A program made the translations under genes and the position numbers. From Styela clava (lineage: Eukaryota > Chordata > Ascidiacea > Stolidobranchia > Styelidae): 64,000 nucleotides of DNA. Shown here one piece after another: positions 24,175-35,012 of the stretch (position 1 is its first letter; each line of letters opens with the position of its first letter). The stretch lies in contig NC_135254.1 of assembly GCF_964204865.1 (NCBI RefSeq), forward strand, positions 1,493,001 through 1,557,000, read 5' to 3'. The notes below the pieces were generated by a model, which saw nothing but the letters and a program-made list of their open reading frames with translations, searched no databases and was not told where the DNA came from.

Positions 24175-25362
24175 ATGTCCGAGACAGAACCACGAAAGGC
24201 AGTGGAGCATGAAGAAAAGGTGGAGCCAGAGGCTCAAGAGGTAGAAACAGAACCCAAGGCAGAGCTTACACAAAAAGTTGACCAATCAGAAACAGAGCAG
24301 AGCGTCGCAGATGAATCGACAATTGTGGATTCTTCAATAAATGCGGAAAAATCAGACGCAATTGTGGGCGATGATGAACAAAGTGACAGTGATTCTGATG
24401 AGTCCCTTCCTCCCGGGCTTTTAGAGCGGCCTGTTGAAATTCTAGAGGCAAAAAGAGAGCGAAAGAAAATTAAACGTTTCACGTACGATGACGAGGCAAC
24501 TAGTCCCGCTGTTGACAAGAAAAAGAATGTTGAAATACCGAAAGGCAGTGGGATCCGCATCGGTAATCACCCTCGTGTGGAATATCAACTACAACGTAAC
24601 TCTGCAGAGGATTTAAAAATTATTCACAAATTTTTTTATAACGTACAAGGCACACATCTCGCATGCAAGAAAAATATTCGAGAATTCTGCGGCTTCAACA
24701 TACAAAAAGGTACCCCAGAGTACGAGAAAAAGGAAGAGTTTATCGGCAAATTCACAGTCGATAATTTGAAATGGGCCATGAGTGTCTGCGACGTTCCAAG
24801 CATTAAAGGGAATAAAGAAGAATTGATCGATGCTTTCATGGCTTGGTGTCTCTGTCCGAAACCGCAGGATAAACCGGTACCGGAAAAAAAGAAAAAGAAG
24901 GATCCCACACAGAAAAAAAAGAGAACCAAAAAAATTAAACGAAGTGCGAATGCTGTTGAAAATGGGGACGCAACTTCCGATGGTGCTACGCCAGTAAAAA
25001 AGCGCAAGAAAAAAGAAATCGCAGACGAAAAAAAGAAAAAAACGCCTTTGAAAATACCTGCTAAAAAGTCAACTCCAAATAAAAAAGCGAAAATTAAGAT
25101 TACAAAACCGAAATCAAAGTCGAAAAAAACGTCGGGGATGGATGATGATACATCAGATGACGAGCCGCTCATGCATAAACAGAAAACGCCGCCGTCAAAC
25201 GCAGAAGTCCGTAAGTTCATCGAAAATTGTCTTCAAGATGCTGATCTCGGAGCTTTGACAATGAAAGCTGTCATCTTGCAAGTTTACGAACAATACCCAG
25301 AGTTCGACCTCACAGACAAAAAAGGGTTCATAAAAGAAACCGTGAAAAAAATAATATCTTGA
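24175..25362 (+). CDS. DEK: DEK chromatin protein
   Basis: DNA-binding chromatin protein that changes DNA topology and acts as a histone chaperone in the nucleus. The 395-aa protein has an acidic N-terminal part (about 1-80), then ERPVEILEAKRERKKIKRF, a region from about 120 leading to LACKKNIREFCGF, and a SAP-type helix-extended-helix near 193-228 (FTVDNLKWAMSVCDV to MAWCLCPKP). A long Lys-rich tract follows (about 235-325). The acidic-proline box SDDEPL near 325-332 and the C-terminal DEK_C domain (339-395, SNAEVRKFIENCLQDADLGA to FIKETVKKIIS) match the vertebrate protein closely. The ATG follows an in-frame-free, pyrimidine-rich leader. The gene has one exon; vertebrate DEK has about a dozen. 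The frame is intact, so it looks functional. Confidence 0.96.
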   Translation: MSETEPRKAVEHEEKVEPEAQEVETEPKAELTQKVDQSETEQSVADESTIVDSSINAEKSDAIVGDDEQSDSDSDESLPPGLLERPVEILEAKRERKKIKRFTYDDEATSPAVDKKKNVEIPKGSGIRIGNHPRVEYQLQRNSAEDLKIIHKFFYNVQGTHLACKKNIREFCGFNIQKGTPEYEKKEEFIGKFTVDNLKWAMSVCDVPSIKGNKEELIDAFMAWCLCPKPQDKPVPEKKKKKDPTQKKKRTKKIKRSANAVENGDATSDGATPVKKRKKKEIADEKKKKTPLKIPAKKSTPNKKAKIKITKPKSKSKKTSGMDDDTSDDEPLMHKQKTPPSNAEVRKFIENCLQDADLGALTMKAVILQVYEQYPEFDLTDKKGFIKETVKKIIS

Positions 25363-27414
25363 GCTGAGGGAGAAGGTTGCCATGGTTACGACCCAATATT
25401 GAAGAACTAATGAGACTGCACTGTTTCTCGTGAAACAGCCTAAAAACTTTTCAAAAACTTCACATCAAATATTTGATTAGTCATGCTTTACTACTAGTGA
25501 TGAATCATCACTTCCTAATTTTGACAATTTTGTATGAAAATTTAAAACTGTTTGCTTGCAATATCCAGTGGAGGATATTTTTTATTGAGGGGGGTGGGGG
25601 CAGTATTTTTGACACAAGAATTACATCAAGCCTAGTTGAATAATCATATATGCATCTCAATCATTTTGTATTTGGAATTTTACTTCAAATAACTCGATCA
25701 AAAATGAATTAAACATTTAGAAACATCAAAATAGGTCTATTTAGAAAAGTAATTTTCTGATTTTAGGAATAAGTCAGAAGTTTTATTTGATAATTAGCCA
25801 TGTTGATCAATTGACATCTGATAGTGAGATATGAAAAATAAATCAGAATGAACTTTTTTCAGTTACTCTCTACTCATTACTAATAATTAATACCAGTTTG
25901 GGTGGTGTTAGGAATTCCAGATTCCGCTGGAATTTTGAATGGGGGGGGGGGGGGGGTGGATAACTGGGAATAGTCTATCAGAACATTAATACTTTATCGT
26001 TGCAGTAAAACCATTTTAGCTCACGTCACGTATTAAAGTTTTGAGAAAATTTCATATTTCAATCTGTACAAGAAAACCTACATATTGACATGACGCACTA
26101 ACTAAAGTAAAACCTAAAACAGGTACAGGTTTAAACCCAGACCTAAAGATGGCCCATGGTTTTCTATTGATAGATGATCAAAAAATATATTTCTTAAAAA
26201 TATGGCATCTGTACTTTTGTATTACTGCGGCAATATGATTTCAAAAGCCCGTGGACTCACTATATGTATATTATGGCTATCAATTGCTCGACTTTTATTA
26301 TTGTTTTGTTTTTTAATTTTAGTGAATCATTTTTTTTTGTTATAGAAATTGCTCATTTTGGTAAAGTAAAAATTCCATATTCAGAAACTATACCATAAAG
26401 CAGAGAAAATTTAAAAAATAATTCTTGCTTTGTTCTTATTAATGTTGTTCAAATGGAATTTCAAGGTAAACCTAATAGAAAAAAATATATTTCATGCATT
26501 CAGTAACTGTAATTACAAGTTTTCTATAAAATTCATGATTTCTGCTCAGAATCTATATTTGAAATAATTAAAACTGACCCAAAAAGAGGGAAATTGAAAA
26601 CTTGAGCTACTTGGTTTTCTTGGGACCAACCACTTATCCTTCTTCTATACTTTTACACTGGTGGACCCATATAATGCAAGAGTGAACTAGACAAGAGTCT
26701 TTTATCTTACTTATACAAATATATTTCAAACGAAAGTTACAGACAATGTCATTATTTTTTGTATTTTGTAAAGTTTGGAAAAATCATGCTCTTGTTACAT
26801 GTTTTAAGATAAAGAATCATCTCAGTTTTCGTTATATTGTTCAAAATTTTATTGATATGAATTTGTGATAGTTTTTATGTGTTATTGATTTCTCGCTTGT
26901 CTGTTCTACCGATTACTATCATTTGTGGCATTTGAAGTCAGACTCACAGACGCAGCCAGGACTTTCAATCTCCTTTACCTATGTTAATAAGCGCCTTGTC
27001 AACGATGATTGTATAATAAAGAATCTGTTTATACTAGCCACACATTTACAGACCGATTCGCTTTTTGATCATCTGGAATTTTCAAGAAGGGCTTTTGAAA
27101 CTTCTAGCTGCGCCATTTTTATTTTATTTTTCAAGTTTAATGGGAATTTATTTGTGAACGTGTTTCAGTAATTTTTTTACAAAGCCTTGTTCAGGACTCA
27201 TGACACTCTTGCTAATTATGTGTTTGATTATCTCTCTTTTTTAGTTTTTGTTCTATGGACAGCCAGTGTTTAACGATTTTATAAACAAATTGCATGAAAA
27301 CTCATTATCTTCAACAGAGAATGTTTCAAAGTTGAATAAACATAGATTTTGACTGTATTCTGCTAGTGTTCACGATTTTATAAACAAATGGCAAAATTTA
27401 AAGTTGATTGTCTG
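25363..27414. other. DEK 3' UTR and AT-rich intergenic region
   Basis: No recognisable gene. A run of about 17 G lies near 25941-25957 and a G-rich patch near 25590-25610. The open frame at 26923-27171 shows no family similarity. Confidence 0.4.
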
Positions 27415-27419
27415 AACTA

Positions 27420-27715
27420 GTGGTTCTTGACCTTTTTCCATTAGTGGCGCATTTTTGTTGCACAAACTTCTGTGGTCTAACTTTTTTATGCAAGAGAAAA
27501 ATGAAAAATATTTGAGTGCAAAAAAATACACTTTCGCCCTAATAATTAGAATGGAAATTCTAATGAATGAATAATCAGCATCATCATTCATTGCTGCTAG
27601 AATTAAAATTGAACTATAGTGACACATGTTAAACGGGTTAAATTTCTGCTCATTATTAAATAGGTATTTTAAGATAGTGCGCCAGACAAATTCAAAAAAG
27701 GAGGCCCAGCTTTAT
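27420..27715. mobile_element. hAT-like relic
   Basis: Inverted ends TAGTGGTTCTTGACCTTTTT and AAGAGAACCACTG face each other, with the body showing GTGGCGC and GCGCCAG arms. No exact flanking duplication was found. Confidence 0.45.
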
Positions 27716-27782
27716 GAAGAGAACCACTGCTATACCCGTTAGGATTTGATATCGCAAAATGATAATTTTGCGAATTTAAATA

Positions 27783-28295
27783 CTCTACATCAGGGGATCT
27801 CAACCTTTTTTCTGTCAAGTACCCCCGAGTCACGAAACAATCAATGCGAACCCCCGGAAATCAGACACCGAACAAAGTTGTGATATATTGACTAACAATT
27901 TGTTGCAACACCAATTTATTGACCTTATGTAACTTAAATAAATCGTCTTGTTGATAGTATTGCCCTTGCCGTCTGCCTAACTAATGAATTTATAAAATCT
28001 TTCCAAAGTTTCAATAAGCATAATCACTTCTCCAATGCTCCCAGCTTTAGAGATTTCACAGTTTGCATGCAAAACCTTGAATTTCACATTGTTGCGCCAC
28101 AATCACAACAACGCAACATCAGGGAAAATCTACCATCAATCAAATTGGCATCTAGTTTCAATGGACACGACACGCATTTTCCTAGGGTAGTAATAAAGGA
28201 TATTGAAAAGGATCATCACACAAAAACTCGACTGCCATCCAAGTACTCCTGGAAATCTTCTCGTGAACCCCAGGTTGAGAACCCCTGCCCTACAT
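27783..28295. mobile_element. hAT-like MITE (element 27791-28287)
   Basis: Inverted ends CAGGGGATCTCAACCTTTTT and GGTTGAGAACCCCTG enclose 497 bp. The flanks CTCTACAT and CCCTACAT agree at 7 of 8 positions, an aged 8-bp duplication. Confidence 0.8.
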
Positions 28296-28644
28296 AATTC
28301 AGCTTCAGTTCACCCTGGGATTTATACTTTGTTATTTTGAATGTAATTGAATCATTATTGTGTTTTTGTAAAAATGTCCGATTTTATACTTTCACCAAGG
28401 TTAAAATGTTTTAAAAAGTCTCGTGATTGTTGCATTTTAAAACGAAAATGTACCTTTTTTTATAGATTTTATCATAAAATACCTAAAAAGGAAGATATTT
28501 TTGGATATAATCACAGAAACGAAGAAAAAAGATTTGGAAATTAACATTACTGAAAAAAATACTTTTTTTGTGCTTGCAACTGAATGAGTGGATTCTGTCA
28601 ATTTATTGTGTTGTGATTTTCCTCCGTATTCCCATATATTTTAA

Positions 28645-31600
28645 ATGGAGTCACCTAAAGAAAATCTACCGATGCGTGACAGGCGGCGTTTTTATACTGA
28701 AAGTCCGAAAGAAAAACCGACAAGGTATTCATCTCGTCGTGGTGATACGAAAGAAAATGAACTCTTGGATTTGAGAAGCCCGATACGACCTACAAATGAC
28801 CTTGACTCTGATAAAAGGGGGAGAAGATGGTCACAGTCCAGGTATATATTAATTTTTCAATTTTTTTTTTGTGCGAGACAATGATTTGGTTTCTGCGAGA
28901 CTAACTACTTATCCTTCTTCTATGCTTTTGTGCCGGCGGATCCGTCTGAGTGCAAGGATACTGTAGCGAGAATAACTATGGATATTTTGAGTGATTCAAT
29001 AGCCTTGCTGCACATTAACAGAAACATATTTGTGTTATTACTTATCGATTTTAATCAGTAAGTATGTTGATAGGTATCTGTTTGTCTGTTAGATGCACGC
29101 GATATCTCACGAAAGCGAGATTGAATCTGCTCCAGATTTTGCATGTGCATTCATCTTATCTCGGACCAGAAGCCTATTGATTTTGGGCGAATTATGTCGT
29201 ATAATTAGCGAGTAATTAATTAATTAGTGATGGGACACAATGTGTCACTATGGAGTAAGAGCGCTGTTTTGGGGGATCCCCTAACTTTCCATCGATAAGT
29301 CTTCGGTCTCTGACCAATATTCTCTTTTTTTCTTATTGACGCAATTTTCTGGAACATCCACTCAGAAGGGAATCCACCTTTAGCAAAATTTCGTGAAAAT
29401 AACCACTGAAATGTCGTGAACTATTAAAAAAATAGCTCAAAGTAATGTCATATGCACTCTCAGAAGTTAAGAGTCATCTATAAACAAAATTAAAGGCAAA
29501 AATGATCCGGCTAAATTATATATAAGTTTATCACCATTAAATTTCTGAAATATAAATTCCGACTCCCAATACTTTAAAATAAATTTTGCGAATTATATCT
29601 AAAATTTCATACTACTATTCAGAGGTGAGACAGTCCACATAATTCTGCCAAGAAATATACTTTTTGATTCAACAGTAAGAAATACACGAGAGATTTATTA
29701 AAAATAAATTTTGCGGAATATTTTTTAAATTTTATACTGGTTTTCAAACCTGTAAAAGTCAACATCATTCCGCCAATCACGATACTTGTAAATTCGAAGG
29801 TGAAGATTGAAAAAAAGATTTTCACATTAAATAAATTAGGCAGAATATTTCTTGAATTTTATACTGCTTTTCATACCTATGTCAGTCGTCATAATTCCGC
29901 CAAGAAAATTTTTTTTACGCACTATTCCTAAAATTTTATATTGCTTTTCTTAATCATGGCGGTTAACATAATTCCGCCATAATAATTCACATTCAACAGT
30001 AAACAATACACAACCAGAGATTTATTGAATGAACTTTGGGGAACATTTCCCGAATTGTATGCTTGCTTTTCTTACCTGTGACGATATTCATAATTACGCC
30101 AAAATAAATTTTTACGGAATATTCCTCGAATTTTATACTGCTTTTCTTACCTGTGATAATAGTCATAATTCTGTCTAAATAAATTTAGATTCAACAGTAA
30201 AGAATACACAAGCAAAGACGAAGAGACGAGGGTTCCTTTGCGGAAACGAGCCACAGATTCAGACGATGATTGCTTGACGGGTGAGTTTATTGGCCAAGTT
30301 CAGGAATGTTCAACTTTTCGGTGAACCATATAACCAACTTGGTTATATCTAGCTTGGGCCACACAAAAAAATTGGATGTTCCATGTAGCCAAAGAATAAA
30401 AAAATTCTCACAATGCAAAATTTGATTTATTTATTATTTTAGTGAGACACTTGAAATTTTCAGAACCCCCCAAGACCCCCCCCCCCCCCCTTTGAAAATT
30501 TGAAAATGACTTGTCGTGACTGGTTGCGGGATTCCTGTTGCTTACCCCTGGCCTAGTGTGTTAAAGCAAATTATGTGATAGACCTCACATCCCAAGAATG
30601 TTTTTAACTGAAATTTTCAACTCAACGTAAATCAAATTTTGAGCAAAAAAAGTGCACACGGTCCTTTTTCGTTTGTCTGTTTGAATTTGTTGGTCGGTCA
30701 ACTTGATACTATTTTAGGTTTTGTCAAAGATTTTGTTTTTGAAATTCTGAGTGAGTGCCCGTAATTTTGCTTAGAGCTGAGTCTCCTTTACTTCTAAGTG
30801 AGTGCCTGTTACTTTGCTCAGAGACGAGTCTCCTTTACTTCTGAGTGAGTGCCTGTAACTTTGCTTAGAGATGAGTCTCCTTTACTTCTAAGTGAGTGCC
30901 TGTTACTTTGCTCAGAGACGAGTCTCCTTTACTTCTGAGTGAGTGCACGTAACTTTGCTCAGAGATGAGTCTCCTTTACTCCTGAGTGAGTGCCTGTAAC
31001 TTTGCTTAGAGATGAGTCTCCTTTACTTCTAAGTGAGTGCCTGTTACTTTGCACAGAGATGAGTCTCCTTTACTTCTAAGTGAGTGCCTGTTACTTTGCT
31101 TAGAGATGAGTCTCCTTTACTTCTGAGACAGTACTCATAACTTTGCTCAGAGACGAGTCTCCTTTACTTCTGAATGAGTTCTCGTAATTTTACTCAGAGA
31201 TGAGTCATTTTCACTTCTGAGTAAGAGTGCTTGTAATTCCTTTAAAAAAATACGATAGAAAAACAGACCGAACTTCTCAGATTTGAAATCCATATTCCTA
31301 ACTTCCTTCTATTTAGTTGAAGAATCTACAAGTTCCTGGGTCAACATGATGGAGAAATCAGAGCGCGAGACTGCGGAAGTCAAAACATATAAAAAGAAAT
31401 TGAAATATTCTGGCAGCTCAGATGGAAACGAAATTGAAGATGATGAGGTAAGACCTTCGTTTAGTGACACTGTCAAAAATTTTTGGACAGAGTTAGATTC
31501 CGGGGATGCTTGGTTATCCAAATTTATTTTTAAAAACCATGTTTGATAATTTGTAATGTCTAATAGTCAAGTACTGGCGGTTTATCAGGCTCTTCCAGTC

Positions 31601-33442
31601 AATCATGCCAATTCTGTTATCTGTAACTCTGCTCGTTTGATAAGGGGTGTAGTTTCATCACATCAAAGTCGATTGGTCATCACAGGCCAGGTGATCAGTG
31701 GTCGGTTGCAGTCATGTCCGCCATCTAATTCAATGCACCTGGGATATCCAACTATCCTCGTATCTGAGCAAACACTTATTTTTTTTGTCAATATTTCAAC
31801 ATTTTGCATTGAAACCCTCATATTGTCATACCAACCATGGATGAGCCGAGCAATGAGACGTAGTTTGTCATAATATGATTAAACAGTCATATCAGTTCCC
31901 CTCCCCCATGCTAAAAATAAAATCTATTTTCTCATTCAGGTTGTCTTAACCCGTCGACAAAAGCAAATCGATTACGGAAAAAATACGATTGCGTATGACA
32001 CCTACATCCAAGAAGTTCCGATGGCGTTACGTACTCGAGATCATCCAAAAACTCCAAACAAATTTGTGAAATGTAGCAGAAGATCTTGGGATTCCCAGGT
32101 TTGTTGTACTCTATGTATAAGGCCTCGAACAAGCTATCTTTTGTAGGGGTGGGCAGGGATGTTGACATTTACAATTGACCTGAGGTTGATGGGAATTTTG
32201 GCAGAATATTTCTAGAATTCTATACTACTTTTCATACCTGTGATAGTCAACATAATTCTGCAAAAACAATATATATGGAATTTTGACTGCGGTTTCAAAG
32301 GAAATCGAATTTTTATAACCTAAATTTTGATGTATGCAAGAATTCCTTAATATATCGGTTTATCCGTGGTTCCTAAACTGCGGGCAAATTACGGCCCTTG
32401 TAACAATTCATAATGGCCCGCTGAACTTCAATGAAATAGTTTATACAGCCAATTGTTACATCATTCAGGAATGTATATATTCATTGCAATTCAGTGCGGT
32501 TTCTTAATCATACGCATCGGTGCCGGCATCGGCCCCTTGCGGGGATGCTCCCTCTCTTGGTCCGCGAATATCTTTTTGTTTCTAATTTTGGCTCCTGGCA
32601 AATCAACTTTTGGAGCCACTGGTTTAGAATGATAATTTTCAACCGATGTTCCGGCAGCAAGGTCCAGGGGTTCTGCAAGTTTCTATCCAAATCCGATAGT
32701 CTGCATTATTATATGTATATTGCAGTGGTTCCTAATCTTCTTTGTTAAATTCAACCCTTGCTGTGCATGAAAAAACTTTATTTGTGCAATCTTCAATGAA
32801 TCCTCTGCTAGTGTTATGCAAGTCGCAGCAGTTTTTGTGCAGTTAGTTATAATGTGTTCACAAATTTTCATTATTGTAATACTAAAACACTGAGGAATAG
32901 GTGCTATGTGTACCAGGTTAGGGTTAGGTCATAATTTTGTTCCGATTTTCCTTGTTTTAGTTCTATTACAAAGTCGGTGACTGTCTGTGTTGGCCAAGTC
33001 CCAAGGTTTCAGTCCCTTTACACAACTTGATGTAAAGTAGGCAAACAAAATTAGTTCCCTCCATATTAGTACACACACTTCTGGAGCGCCAAAGAATACC
33101 AGTTGCTCTGCAGCAAATTCAAAGCAAAATTCCTTCCCAAAAACAGCAAAATTCCTCCCTGGGGAAGCACCTGGCACCCACTGATTCTTATCCTATTTAT
33201 TTCAGATCAAAATCTGGCGGAAGGCTTTACACGATTTCGAAGGTTTCGCTACTGAACGACAGAAAAAGAGAAAAATGAAAAAGGAAGGAAGGAATGAAAA
33301 TACGCTGGAAGATGAAAAGATTGAACCGGAAGAAAATTCTGAAAAACTCAACAATGTCGCTACAAGTTTAACTAACGAAGCGATAGCGGCCGCTTGCGAA
33401 AGCGACGTCATAGAACTTGGCACTGGACCTTTAGAACTTTGA
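28645..33442 (+). CDS. SLBP: Histone stem-loop binding protein
   Basis: Binds the 3' stem-loop of replication-dependent histone mRNAs and directs their processing, export and translation. Exons 28645-28841, 30189-30280, 31317-31447, 31940-32098 and 33206-33442 join in frame to 271 aa (human 270). Exons 1-3 encode a polar, weakly conserved N-terminus. Exon 4 and the start of exon 5 hold the RNA-binding domain: [20 protein letters not shown], then the HPKTPNKF motif with the conserved phosphorylatable Thr, then [20 protein letters not shown]. All core aromatic and arginine positions I know are kept; a Tyr before SRRSWD in the human protein is Cys here. The C-terminus is Lys/Glu-rich. The exon 2 acceptor is the least certain: 30189 has the better upstream pyrimidine stretch, but 30213 is also phase-compatible. 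Introns carry repeats, a 47-bp minisatellite and MITEs. Confidence 0.95.
29580..30210. repeat. Degenerate repeat array ending inside SLBP exon 2
   Basis: Intron 1 holds several copies of a unit with GAATTTTATACTGCTTTTC, an ACCTGTGATA…CATAATTC block, and ATTCAACAGTAA followed by AATACAC. The last motif occurs at 29667, 29991 and again at 30189, which is the chosen first base of exon 2. Another unit lies at 32195-32280 in intron 4. Confidence 0.75.
30750..31238. repeat. 47-bp minisatellite, ten units, in SLBP intron 2
   Basis: Unit starts at 30750, 30797, 30844, 30891, 30938, 30985, 31032, 31079, 31126, 31173 and 31220 are exactly 47 bases apart. The core is AGTGAGTGCCTGTAACTTTG followed by a CTCAGAGATGAGTCTCC block and TTTACTTCT. 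The last two units are diverged. Single related units lie near 925 and 36460 on the + strand and 37790-37860 on the minus strand. Confidence 0.95.
32366..32630. mobile_element. hAT-like relic in SLBP intron 4
   Basis: Inverted ends CGTGGTTCCTAAACTGCGGGC and TTTTGGAGCCACTGGTTTAGA with GGCCC arms. The flanks are not cleanly duplicated. Confidence 0.4.
32900..33090. mobile_element. MITE of the ACCAGGTTAGGGTTAGG family in SLBP intron 4
   Basis: Starts GGTGCTATGTGTACCAGGTT and ends ACACACTTCTGGAGCGCC, with the inner TAGTTCTATTACAAAGTC and ACTTGATGTAAAGTAGGC blocks shared with 34672-34884 and 55718-55850. The flanks GAGGAATA and AAAGAATA are similar, but not identical. Confidence 0.6.
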
Positions 33443-33604
33443 TTTGAATTTTATTTAAAAACGATTTATTATGTTTTAGTTGTTCTACGAATCCATTTTT
33501 TACTCACTATTCACGCTATTTTTGCCCAGAACAAGGCTCTGTATAAGCAGCCACTGTTTTGTAAGGATCTGCTATCTTTGTTAAGAACAGGAAGGCAGGG
33601 CTTC

Positions 33605-34170
33605 CCAAACTTTCAACCTCAAAACCAGTATGCTGTCACCTTGTAGTCAGAGTGGAAATATTCTGGCCAGTCACACTAAATTGCATTTGTGCACTTCGAT
33701 ATATTTCTCACTGAAGCATGATCTGGCAGAATCAGCACCTTGTTGCATGGGCGGAATTATTCTGGCCAGCAGAGAACAAGTCTGAATTTCTTTAAACTAT
33801 ACTCTCTCACTATGTATATTACCGGTATTGTTAATCTTGGAAGAAATTCTGTTTTTAATGTTTTTTTATTGATTCTATTATTACTGTTATTGCCTCATGG
33901 CTTGGTTCATCTGACAGATTTAGCACTTTGTGGTTGGAGTGGATTTATTCTGGCCAGTCAAGCTCAATTGATTAACATTACACAATTTGGTATTTTGTGC
34001 ATTGAAGCATGAATTGGCAGAATTGTCACCTTGTGGCTAAAGTACAAATATTCTGACCATACACACCCAGATTGATTTTGTGCAATTTGATGTCTTGGTC
34101 GTTGAAGCATAGTCTGGCAGAATCAGCACCTTATTGCGTGAGCGGAATTATTCTGGCTAACAGAGAAAAA
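33605..34170. repeat. Degenerate tandem repeat
   Basis: A unit around CTGGCAGAATCAGCACCTTG, then GGAATTATTCTGGCCAG and TGAAGCATG, recurs near 33640, 33725, 33920, 34015 and 34115. Spacing is irregular. No coding role is suggested. Confidence 0.6.
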
Positions 34171-34374
34171 GTCCAAATACTTGCTCACTATGTATGTTAT
34201 TGTGAATTTAGAAAAAAAAATGTTCTCATTGTTTTTTTTATTGATTCTATTAGTAATAGTTCAGGTACTATCCTGTTATACCCCTGCCATTAGTTATTTT
34301 ATGTGTTTTCTTTGATTCTGTTTATCTTCGGGCAAATGAAAGTATAGGGATAATTTGGGAAATTGCAGGATAAC

Positions 34375-34604
34375 ATCTATATCGGACATGGGCAAAGTCC
34401 GGCCCGCGTGCCAAATCTGGCCCGTTGGGTGATTCCATCTGGCCCATCTGATGCTGCCACAACCAACCTGAACCCAAATTTCGATGTTTTAGCTGAAAAT
34501 AGCTCACAGAATTTGTTGAGATTGCGATTAAATTCGGTTTGCGCACGAGGTCATCACACTTACATGGCCCACCAGTCGAGACCGTGGCCACCCTTGATCT
34601 ATAT
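34375..34604. mobile_element. hAT-like MITE (element 34383-34596)
   Basis: A 214-bp element with GGCCC arms is flanked by the exact 8-bp repeat ATCTATAT (34375-34382 and 34597-34604). The ends CGGACATGGGC and GGCCACCCTTG are weakly inverted. Confidence 0.7.
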
Positions 34605-34663
34605 TCAAGTGCACAGATATTTTTCGAGATTTCGCCCTGCCCTATACTGTTATTTCTCTCTCT

Positions 34664-34892
34664 CTCTGTTTGGCACTCCTGAAGTATGTGTACCAATATG
34701 GATGTAACTAATTTTGTTCGCCTATTTTACATCAAGTTGTGTAAAGGGACTGAAACCTACGGGCAGGGGGATATTCACCTGGCTAATACAGACAGTCCCC
34801 GAACTTGTAATAGAACTGAAATAAGGAAAATTGGAATAAAATTATGGCCTAACCCTAATCTGGTACACATACTACGGGAGTACCCTCTGTTC
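34664..34892. mobile_element. MITE of the GGGGCTCCCGAAG superfamily (element 34672-34884)
   Basis: Ends GGCACTCCTGAAGTATGTG and CACATACTACGGGAGTACC are inverted. The flanks CTCTGTTT and CTCTGTTC agree at 7 of 8 positions. Internal blocks match 32900-33090 in reverse orientation. Confidence 0.75.
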
Positions 34893-35012
34893 AACCCAAC
34901 TCATCCTAATGTAAACAAAATCAAAGAAAAACTGCCTTCATTTCGTGTGACCTAACTTCATTTTTTATCCATTTTCTTAGACATAGAATAAAATTTAGGT
35001 TTAATTTAAGAA

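Noticed and set aside
30750..31238. CRISPR-like array
   Set aside because: The 47-bp units are contiguous without unique spacers, lie in an intron of an animal gene and have the character of a minisatellite.
10986..33442. Functional S-phase gene cluster (POLE, DEK, SLBP)
   Set aside because: All three relate to replication or chromatin, but UBE2F lies between and no shared regulatory site is visible; chance is enough to explain it.
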